From Takifugu bimaculatus (Eukaryota; Chordata; Actinopteri; Tetraodontiformes; Tetraodontidae): 64,000 nucleotides of DNA. Position 1 is the first letter of the stretch. Every line of letters begins with the position of its first letter. The notes under the pieces were generated by a model that saw nothing but the letters and a program-made list of their open reading frames with translations, made no database searches and had not been told where the DNA came from. Where the stretch lies: positions 3,401,296-3,465,295 of the forward strand of contig CP034976.1 of NCBI GenBank assembly GCA_004026145.2, given 5' to 3'. Made by a program: the position numbers and the translations under genes. Shown one piece after another: positions 12,116-24,079 of this stretch.

Positions 12116-13957
12116 GTGTGCTTGGTCTTTCTTTCATTTCCTGCTAATTTTTACATGAACATTTCATGTTGTTCTGCGTAGCATCGCTGACAGTTTGGAC
12201 AGGCTGTTGTTCTACGTGTTTCTCTGGCCAGGAGTGGCTGGATGAAAACAGAGTAGGCTCGCTTTCAGTAAAACCGTGGTTTCTTTGCACATTTGTTCTG
12301 CCTGATGCAACACAGAATCAGTTATGTGCTCCTGGCTTCCCGGGCCCTGACAGTGTCTTTGATCTGGTGCTCTCTCCCGCAGCAGGAGCTGTGTTTGTTT
12401 TATATGAACTCACCCTCTGACCCCTGCTGACCACAAATTATGTCGACGGAGACGTAAAAGAGCTGAACAAACCTCCGTCACATTAGAGGAAAGTACCTTT
12501 TAAGGCCCCTCAAAGCCTTTGCTAATAAAGGCGATCCATCCAGGGCTTTCAAAATGTCACGTCCCAGCCTTGTTCGTTTGCATAACCTCTAAAGCGCCAC
12601 GCTGTGTGTGCAGTGCATTGATTTATCCACTAGCTTGGGAGATGCTTCCCGTGTTGACACAGTCCTCTAAGCGAGTGCAACTGCGGCGCTCCTTAATCCA
12701 CTCGACTCTGTGGCGAATAAGAGTCCCTGCCACAGTTTTATAGCCCCACCATGAGTCATTCCCGCACGCCCAGTCTCTCTGATCTGCCCACTTCTCTTGA
12801 GTAAATATCATCTTTTCATATTTGATAAATTGAGAATTTGTCTAGCAGCAGCAGATTTTATTGCCTTAACTGTGACTCCGAGCGAACTGCAACTTTAAAG
12901 GGCCATTAAAGGTTGCTTCTGAAAAGCTGTGCACCCACCGAAGGAGCGGACATTAAAAAGTAAAAAGGGATAAATATGGATTCCAGAAAAAAGTATTGAT
13001 TTTCCTGCTTCCGAGGTGACAGCAGGATATTAGCATGTGAAGTTGAAGCAGATGTCATTAGGTCAGGAAAAACTACAGCATCCTGGGAATCTCCATTGAC
13101 TAAATGAGATTAACATTAAAGAAACATGGCAATCAATCAATACTGACTGATATTAAGATAGCTTAGTATGTGGCAACACAATTATAAAGAGTCATATACA
13201 AGGGAAATGGTAATTAGCCATTTTCTCTCTAATTTAAATCCCATATCCTTGGGACTCCTCATGAAAACTACCTGTTCCTATGGAGCAGTGGAGCATCTGA
13301 TTGCATACTGGCAGCCCCAGTCAGGTAAAACCTTATCTTATTTTTATTCTCTCTTGAATTTCTACTTATCTTTGGAGAGCTGGGTAAATTTTCCGGCTAA
13401 AAGACGGCTAATTTGATTTCTATGGAAAAGACACCATACTTTATTTATAGGAGTCTTGAAATCTGAATGAAATCTTATTTGAAAGAAATGTAACTCGAGC
13501 CGACGACTCAGATTGCATTTCAGGAGTTTCTCAGCACTTCGCTCAAGGAATAAAAAGGAGGCAGAGAATGAAATGCATGAGAGAAATGCAGGAGAGTCGC
13601 TTTGCTTCTTTGACAAATGACATTTTTCATAGTAAACCTTTCTGCCTCAATGCATCATCCTGAACTGCATCATAAAGTCAGACGGAATAAGAAAATCTAT
13701 ATCATTATTTTGTGGCAGCAGCAGCAGACAGAGAATAATTCATATTGTGGCCCGTGTGTGCGTGTGTGTTTCCACTGAAGCACCAGCTGTATCTATACAT
13801 ATGCATAATACATTTCTAACATGTTTAGATTGGATTTTGTTCCTTGAATCAGGCTTCTCGGGCTACACAAACATCAGCACAAAAAAGGGTTTGATATTTA
13901 AGGTTGGGTTTGGAACAAAATTACCAGCAAAGGGTGACGCATGATGTCACAGCTGTA

Positions 13958-13978
13958 GCTGTTTACTGAGTAAACAGC
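13958..13978. promoter_or_regulatory. 21-bp palindrome of two forkhead (FOX) sites
   Basis: GCTGTTTACT-G-AGTAAACAGC is a perfect 10+1+10 palindrome. Each arm carries GTAAACA, the core forkhead-box binding word (RYAAAYA), in opposite orientation. An exact 10-bp dyad built from a known factor core is unlikely to be noise, though its use is unknown. Confidence 0.5.
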
Positions 13979-14515
13979 CAAATCAGATCGATATTAACAC
14001 GTGAAACCAGCCGTCAGCGTCTCTCTACCACTGTGATCACATTTACCTGGACTCCGAGATGCTGCTGAAAGTGTGATGAACATGAAGCGGCGAGCAGGAT
14101 ATGTTAAGATAATGGAGTGGTTAAGTGGAGCCCGGAGAAGTGAGAGAAATGATGACAAGTGTGCTGAAGTTCATTTGTACGGTCCCAGGCTGGGGACCAT
14201 CAAGGCGTCATTTATCACCACCTCCGTCTCTCGTGTTATTAATCCCTTAAGGTTGTTCACAGACAGAGATAACGATGATGTGAGAGTCTGTTCCAAGGAA
14301 ATTAGAGAAGACCCAGTGGCAGAAGGTTTGGTTAGTACTGTATGTTGGAGCCACGGGTAAAATATGAATATGAAAGACATAAAATCTACACTTCAAACTC
14401 ATCTGTATCTGATTCCCCCAGAAAAATGATCTTGACCATAACACTTTTAAAGGCAGTGTAACAAATTCTTGGTTGACTGACTGGTTTCATGTTTGCTTGT
14501 TGGTTTGGGATGCAG

Positions 14516-14785
14516 AATCTAATGATGTAGATATATGGATGCTGAAACCTTCTATAGTTTCTATAGACACAGCTACAAACAGGCCCATCTAAACTTTCAC
14601 CACCACACGGATGATGCCTCATATTCACGTGTGTTAGCATTTCACAACTGCCATCAGAGTGTTCTACCCACTCTCAATCCACATGATCCACCGAATCAAA
14701 TGATATAGATATATAGATGCTGTAGTACCTGAATATTTTACCACACAGGACAACACAAAGGCACATTTAATCCCACGCTCACAGA
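14516..14785. repeat. Old local direct duplication (about 177-bp period)
   Basis: The words aatgatgtagatatatggatgctg (starting near 14520) and aatgatatagatatatagatgctg (starting near 14698) differ at two positions. The 60-odd bases after each share spaced A/C-rich blocks (cacagctacaaacaggcccat versus cacaggacaacacaaaggcac). The region looks like an eroded tandem duplication. Confidence 0.4.
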
Positions 14786-16209
14786 CCATGGACGGCCAAC
14801 ATTATTGACATTTGCATAATATTAACTTTTATCACTAAATATGTTCAACAATAAGGGCAAATGTGATCATGCTGGTCCTCCATTATGAAAAAAAAGGGTC
14901 AAAAACATGCTCGTAGTCACGAACAAGGCCTTCACCGTGGTCCCCTCATCACACCGTAAACAGTGTCAACATGTTTATTTGTGTCCAAAGTCTTTTCCAT
15001 ATTTTTAGTCCGTACACGTCTTCCTCAGTTCCTTTTGCATGTCAAACTTTTATTTCGCTTAGCTAACGTGAGTCCCAGTGAAGAGTTGTGTTTATCTTGT
15101 TATCATGTGTCCTACTATATGTTTCTGTCTTCTCTTAAAAGTACTTTAGAAGTTAGGCATGGTAGAATCATTAGCAAGTGTAATAAAGATCACAGACATT
15201 CCTGTGACAGGATTGTTGTTTAGATCTCAGGAGGAAGTCAGGCTGGAGGTGTTAAACACCACTGGAAAACGGGACAGCATTTTTGTGTTGATAAGCATAT
15301 TTGCATGAAGAATGTGAACTTTGATCGGGCTATCTGGGAAGACAACGGAGAAGAAGGACTGTACCAACATCAAATGGGACTGGCAGAAGAGGACGAGGTC
15401 ATCCAAGAAGAAGGACTGGATTGGACTGAATTAGCATCAATAATTTACATTTTTGTTTCTAAAAAAGACTGGGTCAAGGGATAGTTAGGTGGTCAGACTT
15501 CATGCCCTGGCAATGGACTCTGTTTTTGTAGGGTTATAAACTGGCCCGGAGCTCTGTCATATTTGTATCTTGAATTGGTTCTATTGCTAAATACATTTTG
15601 AATTTGGCATTTTTCTTCTTCTTCATTCAAAGAACACACGGATTAGCAGTGGCACACGAGAGGTATTGCGCTCCAACACCAGCTGCCAGAGTTCCCTCTG
15701 CACGGCAAGACTGCTACACCTCACAGTTCCATCTGCAAAACAATAAACTTTCAGCATGCATGATTGCAAGTAGAACCATACTTAATATGCTCGGGGCACC
15801 GAATCGATTGGGAGTTGGAACATCAACTGTATGCGTGTGGGGAGTGGAAAAGAGAGAGTGAGAAGTAGAAGGATGAGAGAGGAGAGGGAGGAGAATAATT
15901 CATGGGTGGGTGTGGGGGGAAAGTGCTGCGAGGGGGGGATGACGATGATGAAAATCAATAAAGAATAATAATAACGAGAAACAACGGGGCCGATTATAAA
16001 GGTTATTAGGCTGCGGAGAAAATACAGGCTTTGTCCTTTGGAGTCTCACTGGGATACAGATGCAGGAAAAACACCTTGATGTGATAATGCTGGAGTGCAG
16101 CTGCGATATACTCTGGGTTGTTCCCTGTCTCTTTTCATTCACAAGAGGGTGCCTGTAGCCTCAAGCATAGCAATGCTCGTGAACAGACGAAGACTGTGAA
16201 CAGAAGGTC

Positions 16210-16390
16210 ACTGGATTAAACTTCTCCTGGTGCAGGAAGGGAGGGAATAATCTCCTGCCCCCAATCACTAATTAGTTGCCCTTAAGCAAGGTCATCAGCC
16301 CCCCCCAACTGCTCCAGCCCACTTCCCCAGTGCTACCCTCTGTGGAGCATATGGGGGCACACGGGAGATGAGTGGGGAACCACCCTCGGA
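16210..16390. repeat. Eroded copy of a common fish dispersed repeat
   Basis: The stretch around 16277-16345 ('tgcccttaagcaaggtcatcagccccccccaactgctccag ... ctctgtggagcatatgg') parallels a frequent fish repeat whose intact form reads 'cccttgagcaaggcacttaacccccaactgctcc'. It is probably part of a non-LTR or non-autonomous element. Boundaries are approximate. Confidence 0.5.
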
Positions 16391-16960
16391 CTGTTCCAAG
16401 CTCAGCTAGCGTATGCATTTAACAGTGGCACTGCAACATTCCTGTGATTTGATATGGAATCACAGCCACAAATAAGTGAAGGGACTTCTATCCACACTCC
16501 CAGAATAACTAAAGCCAGTTAATATGGCGCCTGCATGTGTGGGAACATTAACAAGGCAAAGGCAGCCTTTCCAGAATATTGTTAAAATGTGCTTTAACGG
16601 CATAGAACCAAGCAATGTGGAGCATCTTGTAAACAGGAGCTAAGGCTGGTATTTTCACGCTCCTCTTAGCTGTTTTGTTTTGAACAAAAGGATAACGCTG
16701 GGTAGGAGTGATGAGCGCGTCTGACAGCGAACAGGTCAGATTTTTTTTCTTCCCTTTTTGCAACTGTTTACAAATAGATTGATGACACATTTCCACCTCC
16801 TGCTTCTGCCCTTATTTAGCCTAAAATAACAAATGCTGTGCGTGCGAGCTGCTGTCCTCGCGATGCCTTTTCTCCGGAATGATGAGCAGTGGTGCTCAAA
16901 CTGCAAACCGGGCTCGGTTGACAATTAGAATCACATTCCCCCTCTCTCTGCTCAGGCCCA

Positions 16961-16980
16961 AATTAGTGCATGTGCTAATT
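16961..16980. promoter_or_regulatory. Near-palindrome with paired AATTAG/CTAATT homeodomain words
   Basis: AATTAGTGCATGTGCTAATT has perfect outer arms AATTAG/CTAATT and a near-symmetric centre (TGCATGTG). Paired TAAT cores facing each other are typical of homeodomain dimers. It is followed by AGATGTAATTTAAA. It may sit inside a conserved element spanning about 16840-17070. Confidence 0.35.
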
Positions 16981-17775
16981 AGATGTAATTTAAACATTCG
17001 GTGTGACCCACACATGTCATGCCAACACGGAGAGGTCACAGATATGAACTTTCACACTAATTTGTAGCCACAGGCTGCCTTTTGGCCTTCATTTGGGTTT
17101 GGGATACAACATTTTGGAAAGTCTAGACTAAAGTTTTCTTTAAATTTACTTTTCAGCTCTTTACCTTCACCCTCCCCCCCTATTTTTTATTTTCAAAAGT
17201 TACTCCTCAAGCAGCAGCTGTTGACTTGTGCTGAGTGAAAAGAAGCTGATGAGAACATTGTCTCAAACAAAGTAGTAAAACTCTGGACTCTAAAGCCACA
17301 ACTATGAGCTGTGATTAACAGAGTTGAGGGAAACAGCAGGTGCAGCTGTGGATAATAGTTCTCTATTGACCCCCGGACACCTTATTATCTGGCTCTTGGC
17401 CAAAATTCATTTTAATTTGGACTAGCTGCAAATTGCTGGAACCATCAGCCCAGTTTTCATTGTTGCGTAGAGCTTTTACCCACTTTGGTCTGTGTATGTC
17501 AGGAAACCCAGAAGCTTCAAAGTATCCGACTGTCTTCACCATGAAAACATGATCACTTGCTTTCATGAGACTATAAATGCTGTGCACAGCTGGCCGTGGT
17601 GGATGGAGTGGCTGGAAGGGTGCGGATGCTGGGTGGGATATGGTGGTGGTCTCCAAGCTGAGAGCACACTTCAGAGAAACCCATCTGTTCCCTTTGTCAA
17701 GTCCTGATGGGCAGAAATCCCTCAGCCAGGATCCTGCTGACTGCCTCCAGTGGGAATACGCACAGATTGTTGATG

Positions 17776-17822
17776 CACACACACACACACACACACACAC
17801 ACGCGCGCGCACACACACACAC
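17776..17822. repeat. (CA)n microsatellite with a (CG)4 core
   Basis: 47 bp of alternating purine-pyrimidine: CA repeats broken at 17802-17810 by CGCGCGCGC, then CA again. Alternating CA/CG is the classic Z-DNA-prone sequence. Confidence 0.95.
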
Positions 17823-17961
17823 TGATCAAATGCTGAGAATCCACGAGGAATCGTGTGCTCAGCACAAACAAACCAAACTCTGCACCTGTCATGTATGTTT
17901 CTTTTTCCTAATCCGCTTCATTGTGGATCCCTCTGAGACCACGTGACCATGTAACACCAAG

Positions 17962-17988
17962 ACCTGGAGTTCTGCCTCAACTCCAGGT
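17962..17988. repeat. 10-bp perfect inverted repeat
   Basis: ACCTGGAGTT and AACTCCAGGT flank a 7-nt loop (ctgcctc). It is a clear hairpin-forming unit, but the stem is too short for a microRNA precursor. No gene is seen next to it. Confidence 0.6.
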
Positions 17989-20900
17989 GGCAGCATGGGG
18001 CAGAAAGTTCTCCCCCCTCCCCAGATTTCTTCTGCCTGCTCACCCAAAAGAGGGAGGATGAGAATATTCAAAGACGACAGGGAGGATTCTGTTTGTCTTC
18101 TCTTGTGGAGCAAACGCTTTCAGCTTCATCTACAGCAGCTAAGAGGATTTGTCTCAGCGTGGTGTCTCTGCTGCAAGTTTTAAATCACTGTTGACAACAG
18201 AGGTCCCAAGATTAGATCTGCACTTTCATTACTACGGCGCTGATATCATCTCCTGCAAAATTGATTGTAGGTAGCTTATTATTTTACGCTCAAATATTTC
18301 CTTCCTCACTAGACTGAAATAAATTGCAATTGAAAAGAGAGACATACTGCTTCAAGGTACAACAGAGGCAGACAGTTCCTTATGAAGTGTTCATTTATAT
18401 CTTGTTTGTCAATCGGTTTTCTACTCCCCTGCTCTGTTGATTTGATCTGTTGTACTTCAGAAGTGTGGCTGAATACCTCCCTGATTGGACTGTAGCTGTC
18501 AATGAGGGAGATGCATGCATGCATGTAGCCTATGATATGGTGGAATTTCAAGAAAAATGATCCAAAAAGTCTAAGGACTGGTCGTTTATGGCTATTAGAA
18601 CATTTTATTTACCATTTATTTGTATGGTCTCCTCACATTTTATCCCTTCTTATCCCCAGGTGACTAGATTTTCTTTTTTCATGAACATGAAACATGAAGA
18701 CACTTTTGTTGTTATTAAAAATGGATGCCAAAATATCCATCCATTTAAGACAGTAAGTAGCTTGTGTATCACTGACACTTAAAGCTAGCTCGCAGACATT
18801 AAGAGGTGGACATTTGTAGCAGTTCCAGACGTTGGACAGTAAAGAAAACAAAGTGTGGACGAGCCTCTTTTGAACCGTTTTTTGATTCACAGACGCCAAT
18901 CTCATTTGTTATAGCAGGGATTTCTCATCCTAACAGGAGTGTGACAGGAATGTGCTCGCCTCAGTTGAACCAAGCCATGCTTGGTAGTGCATTATCATTA
19001 GCGGGGAGCCACAGATTAATATTTCATTAGGCCTGTGGCTGGCAGGGGCTTTCAGGCATAGCAGATGATATGTTATTCCCTGCTCCACACTGATTACACG
19101 CTTACAGGCAGCAATGGCATACAAGAAGTCCTATTGTGATGGAAAGAGCAGAGAAGTGAGGTGTTGAGGAAATAGGAAGAGATGTCCCAATACAACAGTG
19201 AGGAAGCACAGGCGGGGAAAACCGTGTATCATCACTTTTCAGGCCATGGCCAGAACACAGCACCACTATGAATGCTGGGTAGAAGCACCAGGCTTAATAG
19301 GGTTGAATGTTGTGGGCAGCAGGGATTTACCGGTAAATCTATAGAAAATTACATCAACCGCCTCGAAAAGTCTCCAGACAGACGACACCAATCTCCATAA
19401 TAGTAACCGAGAGTGATTTAGTTGTCTGGGAAGTTGTAAATTGCTGCAGGACGGCAGCTTCAGCAGAGATTGCTATAATTTTGCAACAAAAAAGTTTGTA
19501 ATGTCGAACTTTATCCCGGGATTGACGGCAAAATACAAAAGACTTCTGCAGCTTTTCCCATCCATGAGAAGAGGAAGAAATGGCTGAACTTTCCTCAGAG
19601 AATTGTTTAGCCTTCGCTGTCGCTAATGCCCTCAGATAACATCAGGGAGGAAAATCCTGCACATCTGCCTGTTCTGCACTGAACCAGCAGCAGACACTCA
19701 CAGGTCCAAACTGAAACAGGAAGCAATAAACCGTGCTGTCTTTTTGTGTCTTACGTTGTGTTTGGAAGGAGAATTTGCCTGAACAGTGCTGGTAAAGTGA
19801 AGCTTTGTGTTCTATAATTCAGAGTATTTGGTGTTTACACAGATTTCTATGCATTTGCTGTTGACTAAACTAAAAGTGAGTAGTCCTGTCAACTAAGGGC
19901 TTCATTTAGCTCCTCAAATTCTTGTCTTTTTTTGCAAAACAACACCTCCGAGACATACATCCTCATGTAAAATTGCTGTGTCTGTAGTGGATTTCATTTG
20001 CTCGTCAGTCTTTAGGTAAATAAACAGCAGCTATTGAAGCAGAACTTCCTTTGATCCAGAAGTTGCTTGTACAGTATTCCTGGCTGCTGTCTTCCTATTT
20101 CATCCAGATGACTTGCGCGATAAAACCTAAGCATATGCTCCCCTCTGCAAAGTGCCTCTATTATTTTTGACATTTTCCCCATACGGCGAGTCTTCAAAGA
20201 AGCCATGTTTAAACCGCCAACTCTTTGATGTATCAAAGCAGTCGGATGCAAACTTTCACTTTCTAAATGTCACCATGGGGGATCTTCCTCTCTTTTGATT
20301 CTGTTTTCATAAGGAACAGTAATGACAAGATTGAACGTGTTCCAACACCCTTATCAATAATGATTCTTGGCTCTTTTGCCATTCCTCCCTCTCTCTGAAT
20401 GCTCACTTTGTGGTTATGAACACAAATCATTATTTTGCTCCATAAACCTGCATATTTTTGCTTCCTAACATGATGTAAATTTGTGACTTGCGGCATGACC
20501 GCTGTCATTTTCTGGGGTTTTCAGGAAATGTCTGTATAATTACTCATAAAGCCGGAGGATTTCAGTCATACTAGCAAGACTTTGGCTTTAACCCCAATTA
20601 TTAGGCAGATAATGCTGTAAATGAAGTCCTTAAAATCTCTTTCTTGCCATGAGCACTGCTGTGTGCTCCCAATCTGGAGACTGATGATGGAATTTCCCCC
20701 CCACCTCCACCATGTAGATTGTTTAAGTGAAAGTCTGATTTTCCCTCTTTGTATTCACCGGGGAGACGGAGAGCTGTAAATAAAAATGGAGCTGATTACA
20801 ATGCACATGATGGGTTCATGCTCAGTTAATCAGATCATCAACGCTCGTAATCAGCATCATATTGTTGCTTCTTGTATCAACCGAAGGCATATTCAGAAAG

Positions 20901-21784
20901 TCAAGCTTCACCTTCTCTGCAGCCTTCAAAGTTCTCACTTCCTGCACCTGTCTTTGAATAAAAACAACAGCTACGGCGGCCATTTTACAATAAGGACACA
21001 CTTGAGCTCTAATGAGTCCTAATTACCCTTAAATTAGTTGATTTAAACTGCTTAGAGTCAAAGAACTGCAGAACATTGTAAAGTTTCAAAAATGTTTTTT
21101 TTCTTTGGGGGAAGGGGATGAAATTATGAAGGTGATTTTGTTTTAAGATAGTAGATAAGTAGATTTATCTCAAGCTGAGATAAACCCTGATATGGACTTT
21201 CAATGCTCTGCTGATGAACACTCTTTGCTCCCATTTCAGTTTTTCTCAGCTGAAGAAATTTCTTACCAATGTTTCACAAATGACTAAACACAAACTACGC
21301 AGCTGTTGTACTCAGGAAATATGGATGTTATCGAGACTTGGAATGGGGTGAACAAGCACTTTCTTCAAAGTTCAAGAGTTGGATATGCATTTATTCACAA
21401 ACTGATATATCACAAATTCATTATAAATATATTCAAAATAAATATAAAAAGACAAAAATGGAATAAAAAGCAAACGTGGTCACCTGGGCATGATCTTCCT
21501 TCTCTACAATGCTATATTTTCCCCAAAAATATTATTTTAGGGTATATAAAGGTTGCTGAATATCATGGTTCCAGGTTTGACTCTCATCGGAGTTTTTCCA
21601 TTTCCCCTTTTCCACTAACTTTTATCATTTACCTGAGATTTTGTAAAAAACCTTGGTGTGCTTCTACTGAAATTACCTGGGAAATTAACTTTTCCAGGGG
21701 ATTTTGAGTGGCGGAGAACGCTTATTGGAACCCATTTGTAGCATTCTGCATTTTTAAAATGGATTTCTCACTCCCACACTCGTA

Positions 21785-21945
21785 ATGTGAACATCAGGCA
21801 GATTGGGAACTAACTGGCCCTGGGTGTGAGTGTGTCAGTGAATGCTATTGGTGCCATGCAATGAACCAGCGACCTGCACAGGTCAGGCTCCAGCACCCAG
21901 GTGACCCTGACAGGAAATGTACCAGTTAACCGAAGAAGAATAAAT
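21785..21945 (+). repeat. Eroded non-LTR-type repeat tail
   Basis: The order 'aactggccctgggtgtgagtgtgtcagtgaatg', 'atgaaccagcgacctgcacagg', 'ggctccagcacccaggtgaccctgacagg', then 'aagaagaataaat' follows a very common fish repeat whose intact form has 'gatgaactggcgacctgtccaggg' and 'ggctccagcacccccgcgaccctg'. The central part (normally cccgcctcccgcccaatgacagctg) is missing. It is an old, internally deleted copy. Confidence 0.6.
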
Positions 21946-22244
21946 CTATTCATTAAGGTGTGTTCATGCCTATGAAGATAAAAACACGGCCTTTTGTGGG
22001 TGTTGTAGTTACCCTTGTAGCCCTTGTTGGCTGCTCAGTAAATAAACAACACCACCACTCCCGTGCATCGTTACTGGTCAGTGAACACAACTGTGGGTTG
22101 AGTTAGGCTTATGTTGCTCATTAAGCTTCTTTGTAAGAGGAATTTACAAGGCCTCATATAACACATGTAACAACTGTTAATTATATGTAAATGGATATAT
22201 AAGAATAGTCATTATTAACACCTTTTTCTGCTGTGAAAAGGAAT

Positions 22245-22261
22245 ATCCTATCTGATAGGAT
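22245..22261. promoter_or_regulatory. GATA palindrome
   Basis: ATCCTATC-T-GATAGGAT is a perfect 8+1+8 palindrome. At its centre are TATC and GATA cores back to back (CTATCTGATAG), a known high-affinity arrangement for GATA zinc-finger factors. Confidence 0.4.
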
Positions 22262-22740
22262 GTCACCAATCTCTGTGACAAACCAAATTGGATGAAAGAA
22301 TGGGCTCGGTAAATTAGCTAAATTTGCAGGAAGCACTGTTGTAGATAAACCCAATTAGAATAATGGTCATGATGTGGTTTACACATATTCCGTTTACAGC
22401 GAGCGGTAAGAACCACACACGAGCACCGTAATCCCAGCAGTATGATTTAAAATGTAAATCAACGCTGACACAAATTGGCTCTCATTTGAGTTCCTGACCA
22501 AAGGGCAAGAGTTCAGCCCCAGCACGGCGATACAAAAATAAAATCGGACAGTTTTCCAGGATCCGTTCATTCCCTCTACTCGCCTGTGTGCTGGTGCAGA
22601 ATACAAATAAGAAGAGCATAAAATGGAAATAATATTGAGTTATCTTTCCTCGCCACTAGCAGCTGTCCGAGTCAACAGCAATTGCCGCTGTTGTTAAATC
22701 CTCTGTTGTACTTTGGCATTTGCTCCCACGTGCTGCGCGT

Positions 22741-22772
22741 GGTCAGGTCGGTCTGACCTCTCGGTCTGACCT
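22741..22772. promoter_or_regulatory. Clustered GGTCA/TGACC half sites
   Basis: GGTCAG and CTGACC form an inverted repeat with a 6-nt spacer (22741-22758). The word CGGTCTGACCT then occurs twice, 13 bp apart (22749-22759 and 22762-22772). The half-site cores are of nuclear-receptor type. It might also be just a small local duplication. Confidence 0.35.
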
Positions 22773-22934
22773 GTTTGGACTTTGTGTGTGCAGCCTTGTA
22801 TGAAGAAAACACCTCCGTTAACAGGCTGGGCCTGAAATGCTACAGAGCACTGACTGCTTCCCTCAGTTTGACATTCAGAATGCTTCCACACCATGATCCT
22901 GACCCTTTGAACCCCTGCACAGCCTTCTCCCAAA

Positions 22935-22935
<1 letters not shown>

Positions 22936-23009
<74 letters not shown>
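22936..23009. repeat. (CA)37 microsatellite
   Basis: A perfect 74-bp CA dinucleotide tract, long enough to be polymorphic in a population. Confidence 0.97.
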
Positions 23010-23013
<4 letters not shown>

Positions 23014-23699
23014 TTTCTAGGTGCAGCACTACCTGTGTATACCCTGTCAGATTAATAGAATTCCAATGGTCTTACAGCAGTCAGCAAAGGTGACATGTGT
23101 ATCTCAAGCTACTTTTCCCAAGTTAACACCATCTCTTTCTACTTATTATCGTGAAAACAGTCAAATTCCCTGGACACTTTTCTAACACTCTCTGCACCGC
23201 ATGGTTGATGTTGTGGCTTCAAGAGGATCCTCTGAAGTCTCGAGTTCTCCACAGCTCCTGCAGTACAGAGCTGGAACCATCAGGAAACAAAGGACTGGAA
23301 GAGCATATGCAGCCATTTTTCAGGGAAAGTTGAAAGCCATGCAGCTCCTTCTAATGCTCAGAGGCCTGTTTTAGATATAGGGAGCTTTTAATGTCTAATG
23401 CAGAGCGCCGCACTCCGTGACATTGTCGGTGGTGAAAGACGGACTTCAAAAATGTAACAAACATGGAATGATCCGGTCTTTCAGGAAAAGGGAAGTTCTC
23501 CGTGTGTGATGCAGTTGCAAATGATGCAATCGGAGTGAAAGTTTCCCTTCCTGGTTTAATTTAATCATGATTTAAACTGAGAAAATGAATAGTTTATAGT
23601 CACATTGTGCAAACTGGGTTGCCTTGTCAGAAAAATAAAAAGCCCAAGAAATCCACTGATTAGCTGCACCCGCTTGTCTTGCTGAAGTCTTTGAGCTTG

Positions 23700-23750
23700 A
23701 ATGTGTGTGTGTCTGAGTGTGTGTGTGTCTGAGTGTGTGTGTGTGTGTGT
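23700..23750. repeat. Interrupted (TG)n microsatellite
   Basis: TG tract broken twice by 'tctgag', giving repeated gtgtctgagtgtgtgtgt units. Confidence 0.9.
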
Positions 23751-23799
23751 TCTGCTCTTAGGTTAACCAGCTGACTAGTCCATGTGGGAACTATGCAAT

Positions 23800-24070
23800 A
23801 TCGTCTTCTTAACCACTTTATCACTTTCAGGGTCACGGAGAGGGCGCACAGATGGGTGAACGGAAGTCCACCCCTGAATAAGTCACCAGTTTATGGGTTT
23901 GATACCTTGCTCAAGGGCACCTCGGCAGTACTCTGCAGGTGTGCTGGCACCTTCCTCTCAGAAGATCTTCCACGTTTTGTCTGCACTGGGGCTCGAACCA
24001 AGAACCCTCTGCTTCAACTGCAACAGCCGGAGCTCCCACCGTCCCCGGAACTGTGAAAAATGCCTCACGC
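23800..24070. repeat. Eroded dispersed repeat composite
   Basis: Segments parallel a common fish non-LTR-type repeat: 'ccactttatcactttcagggtcacggagag', 'gtcaccagtttatgggt', then 'accttgctcaagggcacctcggcagtactctgcaggtgtgctggcacc' and a tRNA-promoter-like 'ggggctcgaaccaagaaccctctgcttc'. It is heavily diverged. The open frames of 65-92 codons across it are by-products of the repeat. Confidence 0.55.
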
Positions 24071-24079
24071 GTTGTGAGT

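Larger units (their letters stand above)
8770..16210. other. Intergenic, candidate conserved non-coding region
   Basis: There is no recognisable gene. The longest open frame in the window outside simple repeats (176 codons, minus strand, 10941-11471) has no domain, signal or repeat that I can recognise, and I read it as chance. This part is comparatively poor in microsatellites and contains homeodomain-like TAATTA/ATTAAT words, a REST-like element at 10948-10968, a candidate conserved block near 11930-12115, a forkhead palindrome at 13958-13978 and an old local duplication at 14516-14785. About 15090-15560 may be a decayed retroelement, but I cannot assign it. Confidence 0.6.
16390..21780. 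other. Intergenic sequence
   Basis: There is no recognisable gene. It contains a homeodomain-type imperfect palindrome at 16961-16980, a CA/CG microsatellite at 17776-17822, a 10-bp hairpin at 17962-17988, and a possibly conserved block around 18950-19135 with the palindrome CCAAGC-CAT-GCTTGG at 18970-18984. All open frames are short and unsupported. Confidence 0.65.

Noticed and set aside
15090..15560. Solo LTR or retroelement
   Set aside because: The wording around 15220-15540 (two 'aagaaggactg' words, GA-rich text) hints at a decayed retroelement, but I found no paired ends, primer-binding site or coding remnant.
17962..17988. MicroRNA precursor
   Set aside because: The stem is only 10 bp; a precursor needs about 25-35 bp. 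The same applies to the hairpins at 2650, 6466 and 60230.
22694..23029. Cys-Val repeat protein on the minus strand
   Set aside because: Translation of the CA/TG microsatellite.
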